Shown here: in pieces, positions 1-7,399 of the stretch
Layout of the letters: every line of letters starts with the position of its first letter
Position numbering within the stretch: position 1 is the stretch's first letter
Assembly (NCBI GenBank): GCA_036395115.1
Contig: DASWDU010000022.1
Coordinates: 30,474 to 94,473, forward strand
Reading direction: 5' to 3'
DNA length: 64,000 nt
Source of the DNA: Thermoplasmata archaeon
GTDB taxonomy: Archaea; Thermoplasmatota; Thermoplasmata; RBG-16-68-12
Position numbers and translations under genes: made by a program
Notes under the pieces: model-generated
What the model was told of the DNA's origin: nothing
Seen by the model: the letters and a program-made list of their open reading frames with translations, nothing else
Databases searched by the model: none

Positions 1-1
1 G

Positions 2-445
2 GAGCAGTTCCCCGGGCTCATCTACCGCATCAAGGAACCGAAGACCGCCATCCTGCTGTTCCGCAGCGGGAAGGTCGTCTGCACCGGCGCGAAGAGCCTC
101 GAGAACGTCAAGATGGCGATCGACCTGGTCGCGAAGCAGATCGAGGCCGCGGGCATCCCGATCAAGAAGAACCCGGAGATCGAGGTCCAGAACATCGTCG
201 CCACGTCGGACCTCGGCGCCCAGATCGACCTGAACGCGGTCGCGATCACCTTGGGGCTCGGTGCCGTGGAGTACGAGCCGGAGCAGTTCCCCGGCCTCGT
301 CTACCGGATCGACGAGCCCAAGGTCGTCCTGCTCATGTTCGGCAGCGGCAAGGTCGTGTGCACCGGCGCGCGCAAGCCTGCGGACGTCGAGAAGGCCGTC
401 GACAAGATCACGGCCGAGCTCAAGGCGAACGGGCTTCTGCACTGA
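2..445 (+). CDS. tbp: TATA-box-binding protein TBP (5' truncated by window edge)
   Basis: General archaeal transcription factor that binds TATA boxes and recruits TFB and RNA polymerase. The frame is open from base 2, so the N-terminus lies outside the window; 147 residues remain. Two homologous segments are visible: the end of repeat 1 (YRIKEPKTAILLF then SGKVVCTGAK) and a full repeat 2 (IEVQNIVATSDLG, then YRIDEPKVVLLMF and SGKVVCTGAR). This is the pseudo-symmetric saddle typical of TBP. The archaeal family is usually about 180-190 residues, so roughly 35-40 are missing. The next gene, ribosomal L35Ae, is on the same strand 63 bp downstream. Identification is secure. Confidence 0.97.
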   Translation, partial: EQFPGLIYRIKEPKTAILLFRSGKVVCTGAKSLENVKMAIDLVAKQIEAAGIPIKKNPEIEVQNIVATSDLGAQIDLNAVAITLGLGAVEYEPEQFPGLVYRIDEPKVVLLMFGSGKVVCTGARKPADVEKAVDKITAELKANGLLH

Positions 446-508
446 TCGCGCGCCCCTTCGAAGCGCATGCGGAGGCCTTATAGCGCAGGGAGCGGTGGCG
501 CTCCTCGT

Positions 509-775
509 ATGGCGAAGGCCGAGGCGTCCGGAACGGTGACCGCGTTCCGTCAAAGCAAATTCAAGCAGGACAGCTACCAGACGATCGTGGACCTCGCCAA
601 ACCGGAGCATGCGGCGGAACTCGTGGGAGCCCGGGTGGTGTGGGCCCGCAAGGACGGCCTCCAGATCCTGGGCCGGGTCGTGGCCCTCCACGGCTCGAAG
701 GGCGCGCTCCGCGTACGGTGGGACCGCGGCTTCCCGCCTCAAGCCCTCGGCACCCAGGTCAAGATCATTCCCTGA
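509..775 (+). CDS. rpl35ae: 50S ribosomal protein L35Ae (eL33)
   Basis: Small basic protein of the large ribosomal subunit. The ATG at 509 gives 88 residues, the usual archaeal length; an ATG 42 bp upstream would add a Pro/Gly-rich segment atypical of the family. Family-like features are VTAFRQSKFKQ near the N-terminus, the central GARVVWARKDG, then LGRVVALHGSKGALRVRW and the terminal LGTQVKIIP. It is an informational gene next to TBP on the same strand. No rearrangement is visible. Confidence 0.9.
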   Translation: MAKAEASGTVTAFRQSKFKQDSYQTIVDLAKPEHAAELVGARVVWARKDGLQILGRVVALHGSKGALRVRWDRGFPPQALGTQVKIIP

Positions 776-1221
776 CGCCACGCCCGGCGCGCTTCGCGGG
801 CACGGCGCGGATCCGCCGACGCTCCGTTCTCACTCGCGGCACGGGGTAGCATTGTTGTCGAGGTCGTGATCTGGTCCTATGAGTCAATCTGCTTTCTTAG
901 ATGGCGTGGAATGATCACGGCATCGACTTCCCGCCTGGCGTCCTTGATCCGCCTCAGGGCGCTCGGTGTCGCACTGTACCGGCGCAGGATAACGATGCGG
1001 GTAGCATCGACGAGTCCGAGCTTTTCAACGGATTTCTTCCGTGGCGAAGCTGCGTCGAGCTCGATCATGACTCTCTCGTTGGGACGTTATCGTCCTTGCG
1101 AACTGCCCCACCAGGCTTAACCCGTCTTGACAAAGTGGCTTATCAGAGAGTCGGGATATTGAGAAATACGAGGAAGCAGCTTGGGCCAACCTCAAACCGG
1201 AGGCCTGCTGGCTTGAAGACC
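776..1221 (+). other. Intergenic stretch with no supported gene
   Basis: About 450 bp between L35Ae and the next supported gene. From about 860 the composition becomes visibly more AT-rich than the flanking core genes, and it stays so to about 2500. Short open frames occur on both strands (for example a 63-residue minus-strand frame at 877-1068), but none has a recognisable motif, ribosome binding site or TATA box in a convincing position. The plus-strand frame entering the next gene is open from 901, so a longer N-terminus for that gene cannot be excluded. Confidence 0.5.
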
Positions 1222-1482
1222 ATGTACGATCATCTTGGTCTGTCCAAGGACGAATTCACCAAGCTTTCCGACCAGTTCCGTCATGACGCTGCTTGGTTCC
1301 ACGGCAACCTGGAGAAACTTCGCAGGGGCCACGCAGGAAGATATGTTGCGGTTCTTGGTGGCAAGGTTATCTCTGAGAATCGAGAAATTGATGAGGTCAT
1401 TCGCGAAGTCGAAGCTTCAGGCGCCAATTCGCGACTGACCTTCGTCGGATTCGTGACCCCTAAGCCCATTGACCTGATCTAG
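1222..1482 (+). CDS. Small DUF5678-like protein paired with retropepsin-like protease
   Basis: An 86-residue protein from the ATG at 1222. The C-terminal half reads as a compact alpha/beta module: AWFHGNLEKLRRGHAGRYVA, then VLGGKVISENREIDEVIREV, then LTFVGFVTPKP. This pattern (W, then N-x-x-x-L, then a G-x-YVAV strand, G-x-V-I, and a final V-x-P) matches my memory of DUF5678. Such proteins are often encoded next to a clan AA aspartic protease, as here, 8 bp upstream of 1491. The frame is open upstream to 901, but that part looks random. Function is unknown; a substrate or partner of the protease is only a guess from the pairing. Confidence 0.65.
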   Translation: MYDHLGLSKDEFTKLSDQFRHDAAWFHGNLEKLRRGHAGRYVAVLGGKVISENREIDEVIREVEASGANSRLTFVGFVTPKPIDLI

Positions 1483-1490
1483 TATCTCGG

Positions 1491-1931
1491 ATGCCCGTCA
1501 TGCGGATCGCTGGCGAATCAAGGGACGATGGGCCGTACGTCATTTGTGGCGTTCGAACGCTCACCGGAACCTTCGGTGGCGAGGCTGAATTCCTTCTAGA
1601 CACAGGAGCATCGCGTAGCCTCCTAAGTCTCTTTGATTTCCGACGTCTTGGAGGGAAGGTCACCGATCTTAGGCCAACGAAGGCGATTCGACTGACTAGC
1701 CTGACGACCCAAGTCCCATGTCGATTGCTCGAGGGAGCGGTGCTTGATTTCCGCGGAGAGGAGAAACAGGAAGTCCATTTGGAATTCGATCACATTGCGG
1801 TTCCGACAGCGGAGCTATGGGCTCCAAGTATGCTGGGTCGCGATTTCCTACGAATTAGCGGCTGGATCCTCCGGTATCAGCCAAGCCGGGGGGTTTGCGA
1901 ACTTGGGGCTTGGGCGGAAGCTAGTTCTTGA
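1491..1931 (+). CDS. Retropepsin-like (clan AA) aspartic protease
   Basis: 146 residues, the size of a single-domain retropepsin fold that must dimerise. The catalytic motif is FLLDTGASRSLLS at about residues 37-49 (D-T-G-A-S). The second hydrophobic-Gly motif comes near the C-terminus as SMLGRDFLR, as in retroviral and clan AA proteases. The start could be either of two in-frame ATGs, 1491 or 1500. It sits 8 bp after a DUF5678-like gene and probably shares its transcript. There is no signal peptide, so it acts in the cytoplasm. The substrate is unknown. The AT-rich surroundings and nearby toxin-antitoxin genes suggest an accessory region. Confidence 0.75.
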   Translation: MPVMRIAGESRDDGPYVICGVRTLTGTFGGEAEFLLDTGASRSLLSLFDFRRLGGKVTDLRPTKAIRLTSLTTQVPCRLLEGAVLDFRGEEKQEVHLEFDHIAVPTAELWAPSMLGRDFLRISGWILRYQPSRGVCELGAWAEASS

Positions 1932-2026
1932 CCATGCGCCGCTGTTACAAAACGGAGCGTCAAGAATTCGGCAGTCGCGTAGCACTGTGCCGAGAATGCT
2001 ATCGCAGCCGCGACCGTCCCGCTCCC

Positions 2027-2293
2027 TTACCGATAGCCCCGCCCACGGATGAAGATCTCGACGACCTTCACTTCGCGCTCCACGACCGCGTAGATCGCCC
2101 GATAATCTCCGATCCGGATACGATACTTCCTTGGATCCGTCCCCTCGATGACTCGAATGTCGGCCTTCGGACGAGGTCGAAACGGATCCTCCTCGAGGAC
2201 ACGCAAACCCTTTACGATGCGAGTTCGCGTTCCGGCAGGCAGTTTGCGCAGCTGCCGAGCCGCTGTCTCCGACAGCGTGACCCGGAACCTCAT
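2027..2293 (-). CDS. RelE/ParE-family toxin
   Basis: An 88-residue basic protein of the RelE/ParE fold: an N-terminal strand (MRFRVTLSETAARQLRKLP), two helices, then a beta sheet with DIRVIEGTDPRKYRIRIGDY and RAIYAVVEREVKVVEIFIRG. The RIGDYRAIY segment followed by VEIFIRGRGYR is characteristic of the family. RelE-type toxins cleave mRNA in the ribosomal A site; ParE types poison gyrase; the sequence alone does not decide which. The start overlaps the end of the upstream antitoxin gene by 4 bp (ATGA), so translation is probably coupled and the pair is one operon. Confidence 0.85.
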   Translation of the reverse strand: MRFRVTLSETAARQLRKLPAGTRTRIVKGLRVLEEDPFRPRPKADIRVIEGTDPRKYRIRIGDYRAIYAVVEREVKVVEIFIRGRGYR

Positions 2294-2478
2294 ACCTCAT
2301 CCAATGAGATGAACTCCTCTTCCTCGAGGATCCGGTTCCACCGGGCATCGAGTTCTTTGATCGATGCTTTTTCTATCAGTTCCCGGATGACCTCGTCGTA
2401 AGTCTGGCCCTTCGAGCCCAGCTTGCGGAGCATTTCCTTCGTTTCCTTCTGCAGGGAAATCGTTGTCGAGCCGGCCAT
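2290..2478 (-). CDS. Antitoxin of the RelE-type pair
   Basis: 62 residues from the ATG at 2478: MAGSTTISLQKETKEMLRKL, then GQTYDEVIRELIEKA, then an acidic tail ending EEEEFISLDEV. A short beta strand followed by two helices (TTISLQKETKEML / TYDEVIREL) is the ribbon-helix-helix-like DNA-binding start seen in many archaeal VapB/RelB-type antitoxins; the acidic tail would bind the toxin. An upstream ATG at 2520 would add a His/Gly-rich leader, but a TATA-like element at 2504-2512 lies about 26-30 bp above 2478, which favours a leaderless start at 2478. It probably represses its own promoter. Confidence 0.8.
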   Translation of the reverse strand: MAGSTTISLQKETKEMLRKLGSKGQTYDEVIRELIEKASIKELDARWNRILEEEEFISLDEV

Positions 2479-2503
2479 ATCATGGCCACCATGGCCGCCA
2501 TGG

Positions 2504-2512
2504 TACTTATGC
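2504..2512 (-). promoter_or_regulatory. TATA-like box of the toxin-antitoxin operon
   Basis: On the minus strand this reads GCATAAGTA. It is centred about 30 bp upstream of the ATG at 2478, which fits a leaderless archaeal transcript starting at or just before that codon. It would place the alternative ATG at 2520 upstream of transcription. Confidence 0.45.
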
Positions 2513-2540
2513 TTGACCATGTTACGTCATGAATGGAGTG

Positions 2541-3128
2541 CTACGCCGGGGGGCGCCGGTCGGCAAGCCACCGCCGAAGAGAGACGAGAAGATCCTCGAC
2601 GTCGTACTCCGCCGCCAGACGCTCCACGTACGCCCATTGAATCCGGTCTTCATACCCCGCAGCCAGGAGCTGGGCATGATCCGCGTCGTGAGGCCGCCGC
2701 CAGTGCTTCGCCGAGGCGAGCCGCTTGACGATCAGATCCTCCAGGGCCGCGAGGCGGATGGATCCGTACGGCGTCTCCAAGGCCTGTGTGCGCGCCAGGT
2801 CGCCCGTGTAGGGAGGCTTGACGAAATCGAGAATGATGCCCAACCGTTCGTTCAGCCAGATACGACCTTGGCGGATGAAGCGCCACCCGAGCAGCACCTT
2901 GTCGACGTCCGCGCGTCCCGTGTAGACCACGTCGACGTCCCCCGTCGTGTACTGCCCCCGCGTATAGAATTCGATGGCCGAGCCTCCCACGACGACGAAC
3001 TCCGTTTCCGATGCCCGGAGCTCCGAGGCGAGCAGCGCCGCAAACCGTAGCCGACGCTCCGTGGGCGACGGCGCCCCGGACACGATGGCCTCGACCTCGC
3101 GATAGGCGACCAACGGTGCCCTCTCCAT
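2541..3128 (-). CDS. Nucleotidyltransferase, AbiEii/MNT-like toxin candidate
   Basis: 195 residues with a polymerase-beta type nucleotidyltransferase core: VVVGGSAIEFYTRG (G-S motif) followed by GDVDVVYTG (D-x-D metal ligands), then a later acidic strand in GIILDFV. The C-terminal helical part includes AALEDLIVKRLASAKHWRRP, typical of AbiEii/DUF6036-like proteins that act as toxins of type IV toxin-antitoxin pairs. The ATG at 3128 overlaps the stop of the upstream HTH gene by one base (TGATG). Frame is open further upstream but that part is only the shadow of the HTH gene. Function as a toxin is inferred from family and context. Confidence 0.78.
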   Translation of the reverse strand: MERAPLVAYREVEAIVSGAPSPTERRLRFAALLASELRASETEFVVVGGSAIEFYTRGQYTTGDVDVVYTGRADVDKVLLGWRFIRQGRIWLNERLGIILDFVKPPYTGDLARTQALETPYGSIRLAALEDLIVKRLASAKHWRRPHDADHAQLLAAGYEDRIQWAYVERLAAEYDVEDLLVSLRRWLADRRPPA

Positions 3129-3595
3129 CAATCCGACGGATGTGACCGGGCGACTCGCCGCAACGCGCGGTCCTTGTCCGGAGGTCGTTCGAACTCCCGG
3201 TAGTTGGGGAGCTGTTCCCGTTTCATCCGGGATGGCCGGGGCGCGAATCGTACCGGCCGGAGTCGGTCCAGACTCGCCTCCCTCTGCCGCACGCGCACCG
3301 GCGAGAACCACTCCTGGAGGGTCGTGATCCTCACGTGGCGCAGGAGGAAGCGTCGGAGATCCGGATCGACGAGGGAGTAGCGCCGCACGGCCGGTCGATC
3401 CGAGAGGACCTGCACGAGGCCCGCCTCTGCGAGGCCGCGGAGGATCCCGTACACCTTCGTAGGGTTCGCCCGCGCCGCCTTCGCGAGCTCGTATCCGGTC
3501 TTCGGGACCGTAGCGTCCGCGAGCAAGCCGAGGACTCTCGCCCTCGTTTCTCCACCAAGGAGACGACGGAGCGCCGGCTGGAGGATCGTGGACAT
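3128..3595 (-). CDS. Winged-helix regulator upstream of nucleotidyltransferase (AbiEi-like antitoxin candidate)
   Basis: 155 residues. The N-terminal 80 form a winged helix: LLGGETRARVLGLLADATVP, then TGYELAKAARANPTKVYGIL with the recognition helix, then LAEAGLVQVL and a wing (RPAVRRYSLVDP). The C-terminal half is basic and without a known fold. Pairing and TGATG coupling with the nucleotidyltransferase resemble AbiEi/AbiEii systems, in which the HTH protein is antitoxin and repressor. The region just upstream (3601-3630) is very AT-rich and holds several overlapping TATA-like elements near the ATG, so leaderless, self-repressed expression is plausible. Confidence 0.75.
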   Translation of the reverse strand: MSTILQPALRRLLGGETRARVLGLLADATVPKTGYELAKAARANPTKVYGILRGLAEAGLVQVLSDRPAVRRYSLVDPDLRRFLLRHVRITTLQEWFSPVRVRQREASLDRLRPVRFAPRPSRMKREQLPNYREFERPPDKDRALRRVARSHPSD

Positions 3596-3777
3596 CGATA
3601 ACCATATAGTCTAAATGGGATAATGAATATTGTCCTTTTAGGATCCGCCACGCGGGCTCCCCGCGGCCTCCGTGAAACCGCGACCAACGGTGTGCGCTGA
3701 GCCATGCGCGCACCGATGAGTTTATCCCTTCCGCCGAAACCCCGCCGTCCTCCCATGACGCCGCCGATACGATCGTA

Positions 3778-4014
3778 ATGGAAGACTGGACCGTAATCTT
3801 GAGGCGGCCCGACGGCCGACTCGAGTTCGAGCACGTCGAGGCGGAGTCGTTCGCCCTTGAACTCGATCCGCTCTCGAAGAACTCCCGAATCCGGTACTAC
3901 GTCCTCCGCGACTCGGACCGCGCCGAAGTCGCACGGTTCAACGAGAAGGACGTCGTGGGCATTCGGAAGGGGCGTCACATCGACATCACGGCGAAACACG
4001 ACTGGGACTGGTAA
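3778..4014 (+). CDS. Small uncharacterised acidic protein
   Basis: 78 residues beginning MEDWTVILRRPDGRLEFEHV and ending HIDITAKHDWDW. I do not recognise a family. Predicted secondary structure is mostly beta strands, with a central SRIRYYVLRDSDRAEVARFN. There is no signal peptide or membrane segment. A TATA-like AGTTTATCC at about 3718-3726 lies about 55 bp upstream, allowing a leader of about 30 nt. Codon use matches the neighbouring high-GC genes, which supports a real gene. Confidence 0.6.
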   Translation: MEDWTVILRRPDGRLEFEHVEAESFALELDPLSKNSRIRYYVLRDSDRAEVARFNEKDVVGIRKGRHIDITAKHDWDW

Positions 4015-4178
4015 TCCGGTGGCCGGCGCGCTACTCTCTCCGGTTGGATGCCTGATCGGAAGCGCCGTTGCAGGCACGAGAGGGAAGACGGCAAACCGAA
4101 CCCGCCGTCGCTGTCACGAGGCCGCAGTCGCGCTGGGCCGAGGCTCCCTTCCCGTAACCTCGATGCGGTCCGGGTCGC

Positions 4179-5933
4179 CTACAGCCGGCGGATTAGTCGC
4201 CGCGATCCCAGAGGGACCGAGCGCTGCCTGTGTCCCGACGCACGGCTCGGTGGATTGCCCGTCGGCAACGTCGGCAAGAACGACGGCTTGCGTCGCGCCC
4301 TCATCGTGGCCTCGAAGCCCGAGGCGACCTTGATCAGAGTCGGCTCGCTGAACGCGGTCCCGTAGAAGCTCATCCCGAGGGGCAGGCCGAACGCGTCCCC
4401 CATCGGCACGTTGATAATCGGGTATCCGGCGATCGCCGCGGGCGCTGACGTCCCGAAGATGAAGTGGTCGCCGTTCACGAGGTCCGACGTCCACGCCGGC
4501 GAGTCGGTCGGCGAGATGAGGGCGTCGAGCCCGTTGCCCTGGAGGACGGCGTCGATCCCGTCGGTGCCGCCGGTCCGCCGGGCCTCGGGCGCCGCAGCGT
4601 CGTACGTCGCTTGGTCGAACGGATCGGCGTCCGCGAGCTCGAACCACTCTTGGCCGAACCACTTCAGCTCCTCGGCCGCGTGGGCCTGATTGAAGGCGAT
4701 CAGCCCCGCGAGGGTCCGATCGTACCCTTCGCGGTCGAGGGCCACGTCGCTCCGTGTCGCCAGGTACGCGTTCAGGTCGCGCTTGAACTCGAACACGAGG
4801 ACGACGATCTCCTCGAATGCCGCGTTGATCTGGTCGATCGTCGGGATGTCCGCCGGATCGACGATCGTCGCTCCGGCGCCCTCGATCGCGGCGACGGCCG
4901 CGTCGAACGCGCCGCTCACCTCCTCCGTCACAAAGTCTGTCACGCCCGCGCGGGGGATGCCGATCCTCGCGCCGTCGAGGCCGTCCGGGTCGACGAACTG
5001 CACGTAGTCATCGTAGACGGCGCCCCGGTTCCCGATCGGGCCCGTGTTCGTCGCGGGATCCCTCGGATCCGGCTCGACGCTCGCGATCGCTCCGAGGACG
5101 GCGGCGGCGTCCGCCACGGTCCGACCGTGCGGGCCGACCGTGTCCTGGCTGTGGGCGATCGGCACGACGCCCGCTCGGCTCACCAGCCCGACGGTCGGCT
5201 TGATGCCGACGACCCCGTTCGCGTTCGCGGGACACACGATCGATCCGTCCGTCTCCGTGCCAATCGACGCGGCGGTCAGGTTCGCGGACGGCGCGGCGCC
5301 CGAACCGGACGAAGAGCCGCACGGGTTTCGGTCGAGCACGTACGGGTTGAGGCACTGCCCGCCGCGGCCGCTCCACCCGCTCGAGGAGAAGAACGACCGG
5401 AAGTTCGCCCATTCGCTCAGGTTCGTCTTGCCCAGGATGACGGCTCCGGCCGCGCGCAACTTCGAGGCGACCGTGGAATCGAGCGACGGGGCGGCGCCCA
5501 CGAGGGCGAGGGACCCCGCGGCCGTCACCATCGCGTCCGCCGTGTCGATGTTGTCCTTCAACACGATCGGAATCCCGTGCAGCGGCCCGCGCACGATGCC
5601 CTGACGTCGTTCCGCATCGAGCGCCATCGCGATCGCCTCGGCGTCTGGGTTGACCTCGAGGATCGAGTTGAGCCGCGGACCGCTTTGATCCAGCGACCGG
5701 ATCCGCGTGAGGTACATCCGCACGAGAGAAAGGGCCGTGAGCGACCCCGCCGTCATCGCGGCCTGCAGGTCGGCGATCGTGGCCTCCTCGATCTGCGGAG
5801 CGGGCGCTCCGAGCTCTTCGACGGTCCGCGTCTCCGGGGCGACCGCCCCTCCCGCTCCGATGACTCGAGCCGCCGCCGTGGCCGCGGCCGCCGTCGCTCC
5901 GAGGCGCAGGAAGTCCCTGCGGTCGAGGTCCAT
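4179..5933 (-). CDS. Tat-exported amidase-signature hydrolase
   Basis: 584 residues. It starts with a twin-arginine signal (RRDFLRLGATAAAATAAA), so it is folded before export. The amidase-signature core follows: Lys126 in IVLKDNIDTAD, the Gly/Ser loop CGSSSGSGAAPS at about 205-216 holding the cis-serine, and DGSIVCPAN at about 229-237 holding the nucleophile Ser231, giving the Ser-cisSer-Lys triad. The family hydrolyses amide bonds of varied substrates. There is no GatB or GatC neighbour, and the signal peptide argues against a role as GatA in tRNA amidation. The C-terminal 40 residues are basic and probably variable. The substrate is unknown. Confidence 0.88.
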   Translation of the reverse strand: MDLDRRDFLRLGATAAAATAAARVIGAGGAVAPETRTVEELGAPAPQIEEATIADLQAAMTAGSLTALSLVRMYLTRIRSLDQSGPRLNSILEVNPDAEAIAMALDAERRQGIVRGPLHGIPIVLKDNIDTADAMVTAAGSLALVGAAPSLDSTVASKLRAAGAVILGKTNLSEWANFRSFFSSSGWSGRGGQCLNPYVLDRNPCGSSSGSGAAPSANLTAASIGTETDGSIVCPANANGVVGIKPTVGLVSRAGVVPIAHSQDTVGPHGRTVADAAAVLGAIASVEPDPRDPATNTGPIGNRGAVYDDYVQFVDPDGLDGARIGIPRAGVTDFVTEEVSGAFDAAVAAIEGAGATIVDPADIPTIDQINAAFEEIVVLVFEFKRDLNAYLATRSDVALDREGYDRTLAGLIAFNQAHAAEELKWFGQEWFELADADPFDQATYDAAAPEARRTGGTDGIDAVLQGNGLDALISPTDSPAWTSDLVNGDHFIFGTSAPAAIAGYPIINVPMGDAFGLPLGMSFYGTAFSEPTLIKVASGFEATMRARRKPSFLPTLPTGNPPSRASGHRQRSVPLGSRRLIRRL

Positions 5934-6164
5934 GCTATCCCTCCCGCGATCCGAGAATCGAGTCCGTGAAGTCGCCCGTCCGAGACACGCCGCAAGGCCG
6001 AAGGCTACCGGGACCGACTGGTCGTGTCATGACCCCTTCCCCCAGAGGCTGGGCGCCGCGGCTGAAGGCCTCCACCCGCATAAGACTTGTCCTCACTCGC
6101 GGCGTCCGATCGAGGCGGCCTGAGCCGAGTCGACGTCCGCCGGATCGGCGAGACAGCTTGACCC

Positions 6165-6212
6165 TCAGACGCTGCACGACTGCTCCTCGATCACCTGAAA
6201 CCCGTTCCCGTC
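6165..6212 (-). pseudogene. Truncated C-terminal tail of a VOC/glyoxalase-fold gene
   Basis: The minus strand encodes DGNGFQVIEEQSCSV and a stop codon. This matches the last residues of the intact VOC gene 100 bp away (DPDGNEFQVMEGDV and stop). No upstream part of such a gene precedes it: the adjoining base, 6213, begins the tail of an amidohydrolase on the other strand. This is best read as the remnant of a deleted paralogue. Confidence 0.55.
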
Positions 6213-6314
6213 GTCCACGGCGACCCGCTCACGGATCCGACGGCGCTGTGGCGAGCGTGGCGCGTGGCGTGGCTGCCCGAAGCGGTCGGTCCGGCGGAAC
6301 CCACCGCGAATTAG
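6213..6314 (+). pseudogene. Truncated C-terminal tail of an amidohydrolase gene
   Basis: 33 codons plus stop on the plus strand: VHGDPLTDPTALWRAWRVAW, then LPEAV and a short tail. The intact amidohydrolase at 8018-9259 ends VHGDPLADPTALWRVWKVAW, so the two share a recent ancestor. The upstream catalytic parts are absent. The tail starts exactly where a VOC-gene tail ends on the other strand, which points to a deletion joint. Confidence 0.7.
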
Positions 6315-6655
6315 ACGTCTCCTTCCATCACTTGGAACTCGTTCCCGTCGGGGTCTGCGAACCAGAAGATCGTGCCCCACTCCTCTTTCTTGACCGGCTT
6401 GGTGATCTTGACGCCCTTCTTCCGGAGCGCCGCCTCCTCCTGCTTCGCGTCCTTCGTGGAGAAGAGGTATCCCGTGTTCCCCTTCTCCGGGCGGGAGTCG
6501 GGGCACAGATGCAGCCGGACATTCGCGCCGCGGGGCGCCACGGTGACCCAATGGGGGAACGAGGTCACGACGCGGAAACCGATCTTGTCCTTCCAGAACT
6601 TCGTCGCCTTTCCCTCATCGCGCACGACGAGCGCGACCGTCTCGAACCTGAGCAT
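6311..6655 (-). CDS. VOC-superfamily (glyoxalase/bleomycin-resistance fold) protein
   Basis: 114 residues in the beta-alpha-beta-beta-beta arrangement of the VOC fold: FETVALVVRDEGKATKFWKD, GFRVVTSFPHWVTVAP, then GTIFWFADPDGNEFQVMEGD. The closing DPDGN-x-F-x-V motif is typical. Such proteins use a paired fold to bind a metal and act as lyases, dioxygenases or drug-binding proteins; the substrate cannot be read here. The likely first metal ligand position, usually His, is VAL in this protein, so catalysis is uncertain. Its stop overlaps the end of the amidohydrolase remnant on the opposite strand. Confidence 0.8.
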   Translation of the reverse strand: MLRFETVALVVRDEGKATKFWKDKIGFRVVTSFPHWVTVAPRGANVRLHLCPDSRPEKGNTGYLFSTKDAKQEEAALRKKGVKITKPVKKEEWGTIFWFADPDGNEFQVMEGDV

Positions 6656-6727
6656 GGGCGCGGGAATCCGCCGTGACGCATGAGACCGCGGGAGGACCGC
6701 AACAAACGACTTCGCTCCCGATCGAGG

Positions 6728-7366
6728 CTACCGCTCGTCCTGTCGGAGCCGCTCGAGGTACGCGTCGACCGGATTGAAGGCGATGAACAGGACCGGCAGG
6801 GCCACGTAGATGCGCAACGAGGCCGGGGGACTCACGAACGCGAGGGCGATCGCGACGAGGGCGATCACGGGCCCGACGGCGATCCAGTGTTGGACCTTGC
6901 GGACCAGGCCCGGGTCCATCCCCTCGACCACGAGCCCGCGGTCCCCGGTCATGTACCACCAGGTCACGTACCCGAGGACGGTCAGGAGGCCGATGGCCCC
7001 GTCGTACAAGGTGAGGGCAATCGGGTCGTCCGGGTGTGCGCCGAGGACGGACGCGACGAATGGGATCAGGGCGACCCCCAGGAAGAACCCGATGCTGAGC
7101 CAGACCAGCGTGCGGTTCACCCGGACGAGGAAGTGGAACGTCTGGTGATGCGCGAACCAGAAGACCCCGAGGACGACGAAGCTGATGACGAACGTAAGGA
7201 AGGCGGAGCGCAGCCCGACCAGCTGCGTCGCGAGATCCGCGTTGCTCCCGTCGGGCAGCCGCAGATCCAGCACGAGGAGCGTCATCGCGATCGCGAAGAT
7301 GCCATCCGCCAACGTGAGGAGGCGGCCCGGCGGCATCCCGACGACGGTGCGCGTTCCCGACTCCAT
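6728..7366 (-). CDS. TMEM175-like (DUF1211) membrane protein, potassium channel candidate
   Basis: 212 residues with about six membrane segments. The first segment holds the family signature LLTLADGIFAIAMTLLVLDL, equivalent to the R-x-x-x-FSDG motif of prokaryotic TMEM175 channels. Family members are tetrameric potassium channels with one six-helix unit per subunit. The later HHQTFHFLVRVN, with paired His after the third helix, is also common. Downstream helices include VWLSIGFFLGVALIPFVASV. It is not in an obvious operon. The annotation follows the signature and topology; ion selectivity is inferred from the family. Confidence 0.85.
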   Translation of the reverse strand: MESGTRTVVGMPPGRLLTLADGIFAIAMTLLVLDLRLPDGSNADLATQLVGLRSAFLTFVISFVVLGVFWFAHHQTFHFLVRVNRTLVWLSIGFFLGVALIPFVASVLGAHPDDPIALTLYDGAIGLLTVLGYVTWWYMTGDRGLVVEGMDPGLVRKVQHWIAVGPVIALVAIALAFVSPPASLRIYVALPVLFIAFNPVDAYLERLRQDER

Positions 7367-7399
7367 GCTTGGTGCTCTCCCCGTGTCCGATGGAGCCGC

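Noticed and set aside
877..1068. Minus-strand frame of 63 codons that might be a small gene.
   Set aside because: No recognisable motif, no ribosome binding site or clear TATA box, and it overlaps another open frame.
901..1221. Longer N-terminus for the DUF5678-like gene.
   Set aside because: Residues before the ATG at 1222 look random and the remaining 86 residues match the expected domain size.
4464..5969. Long plus-strand frame of 501 codons opposite the amidase.
   Set aside because: It is the antisense shadow of the amidase; the product is rich in Arg, Asp and Gly with no domains.
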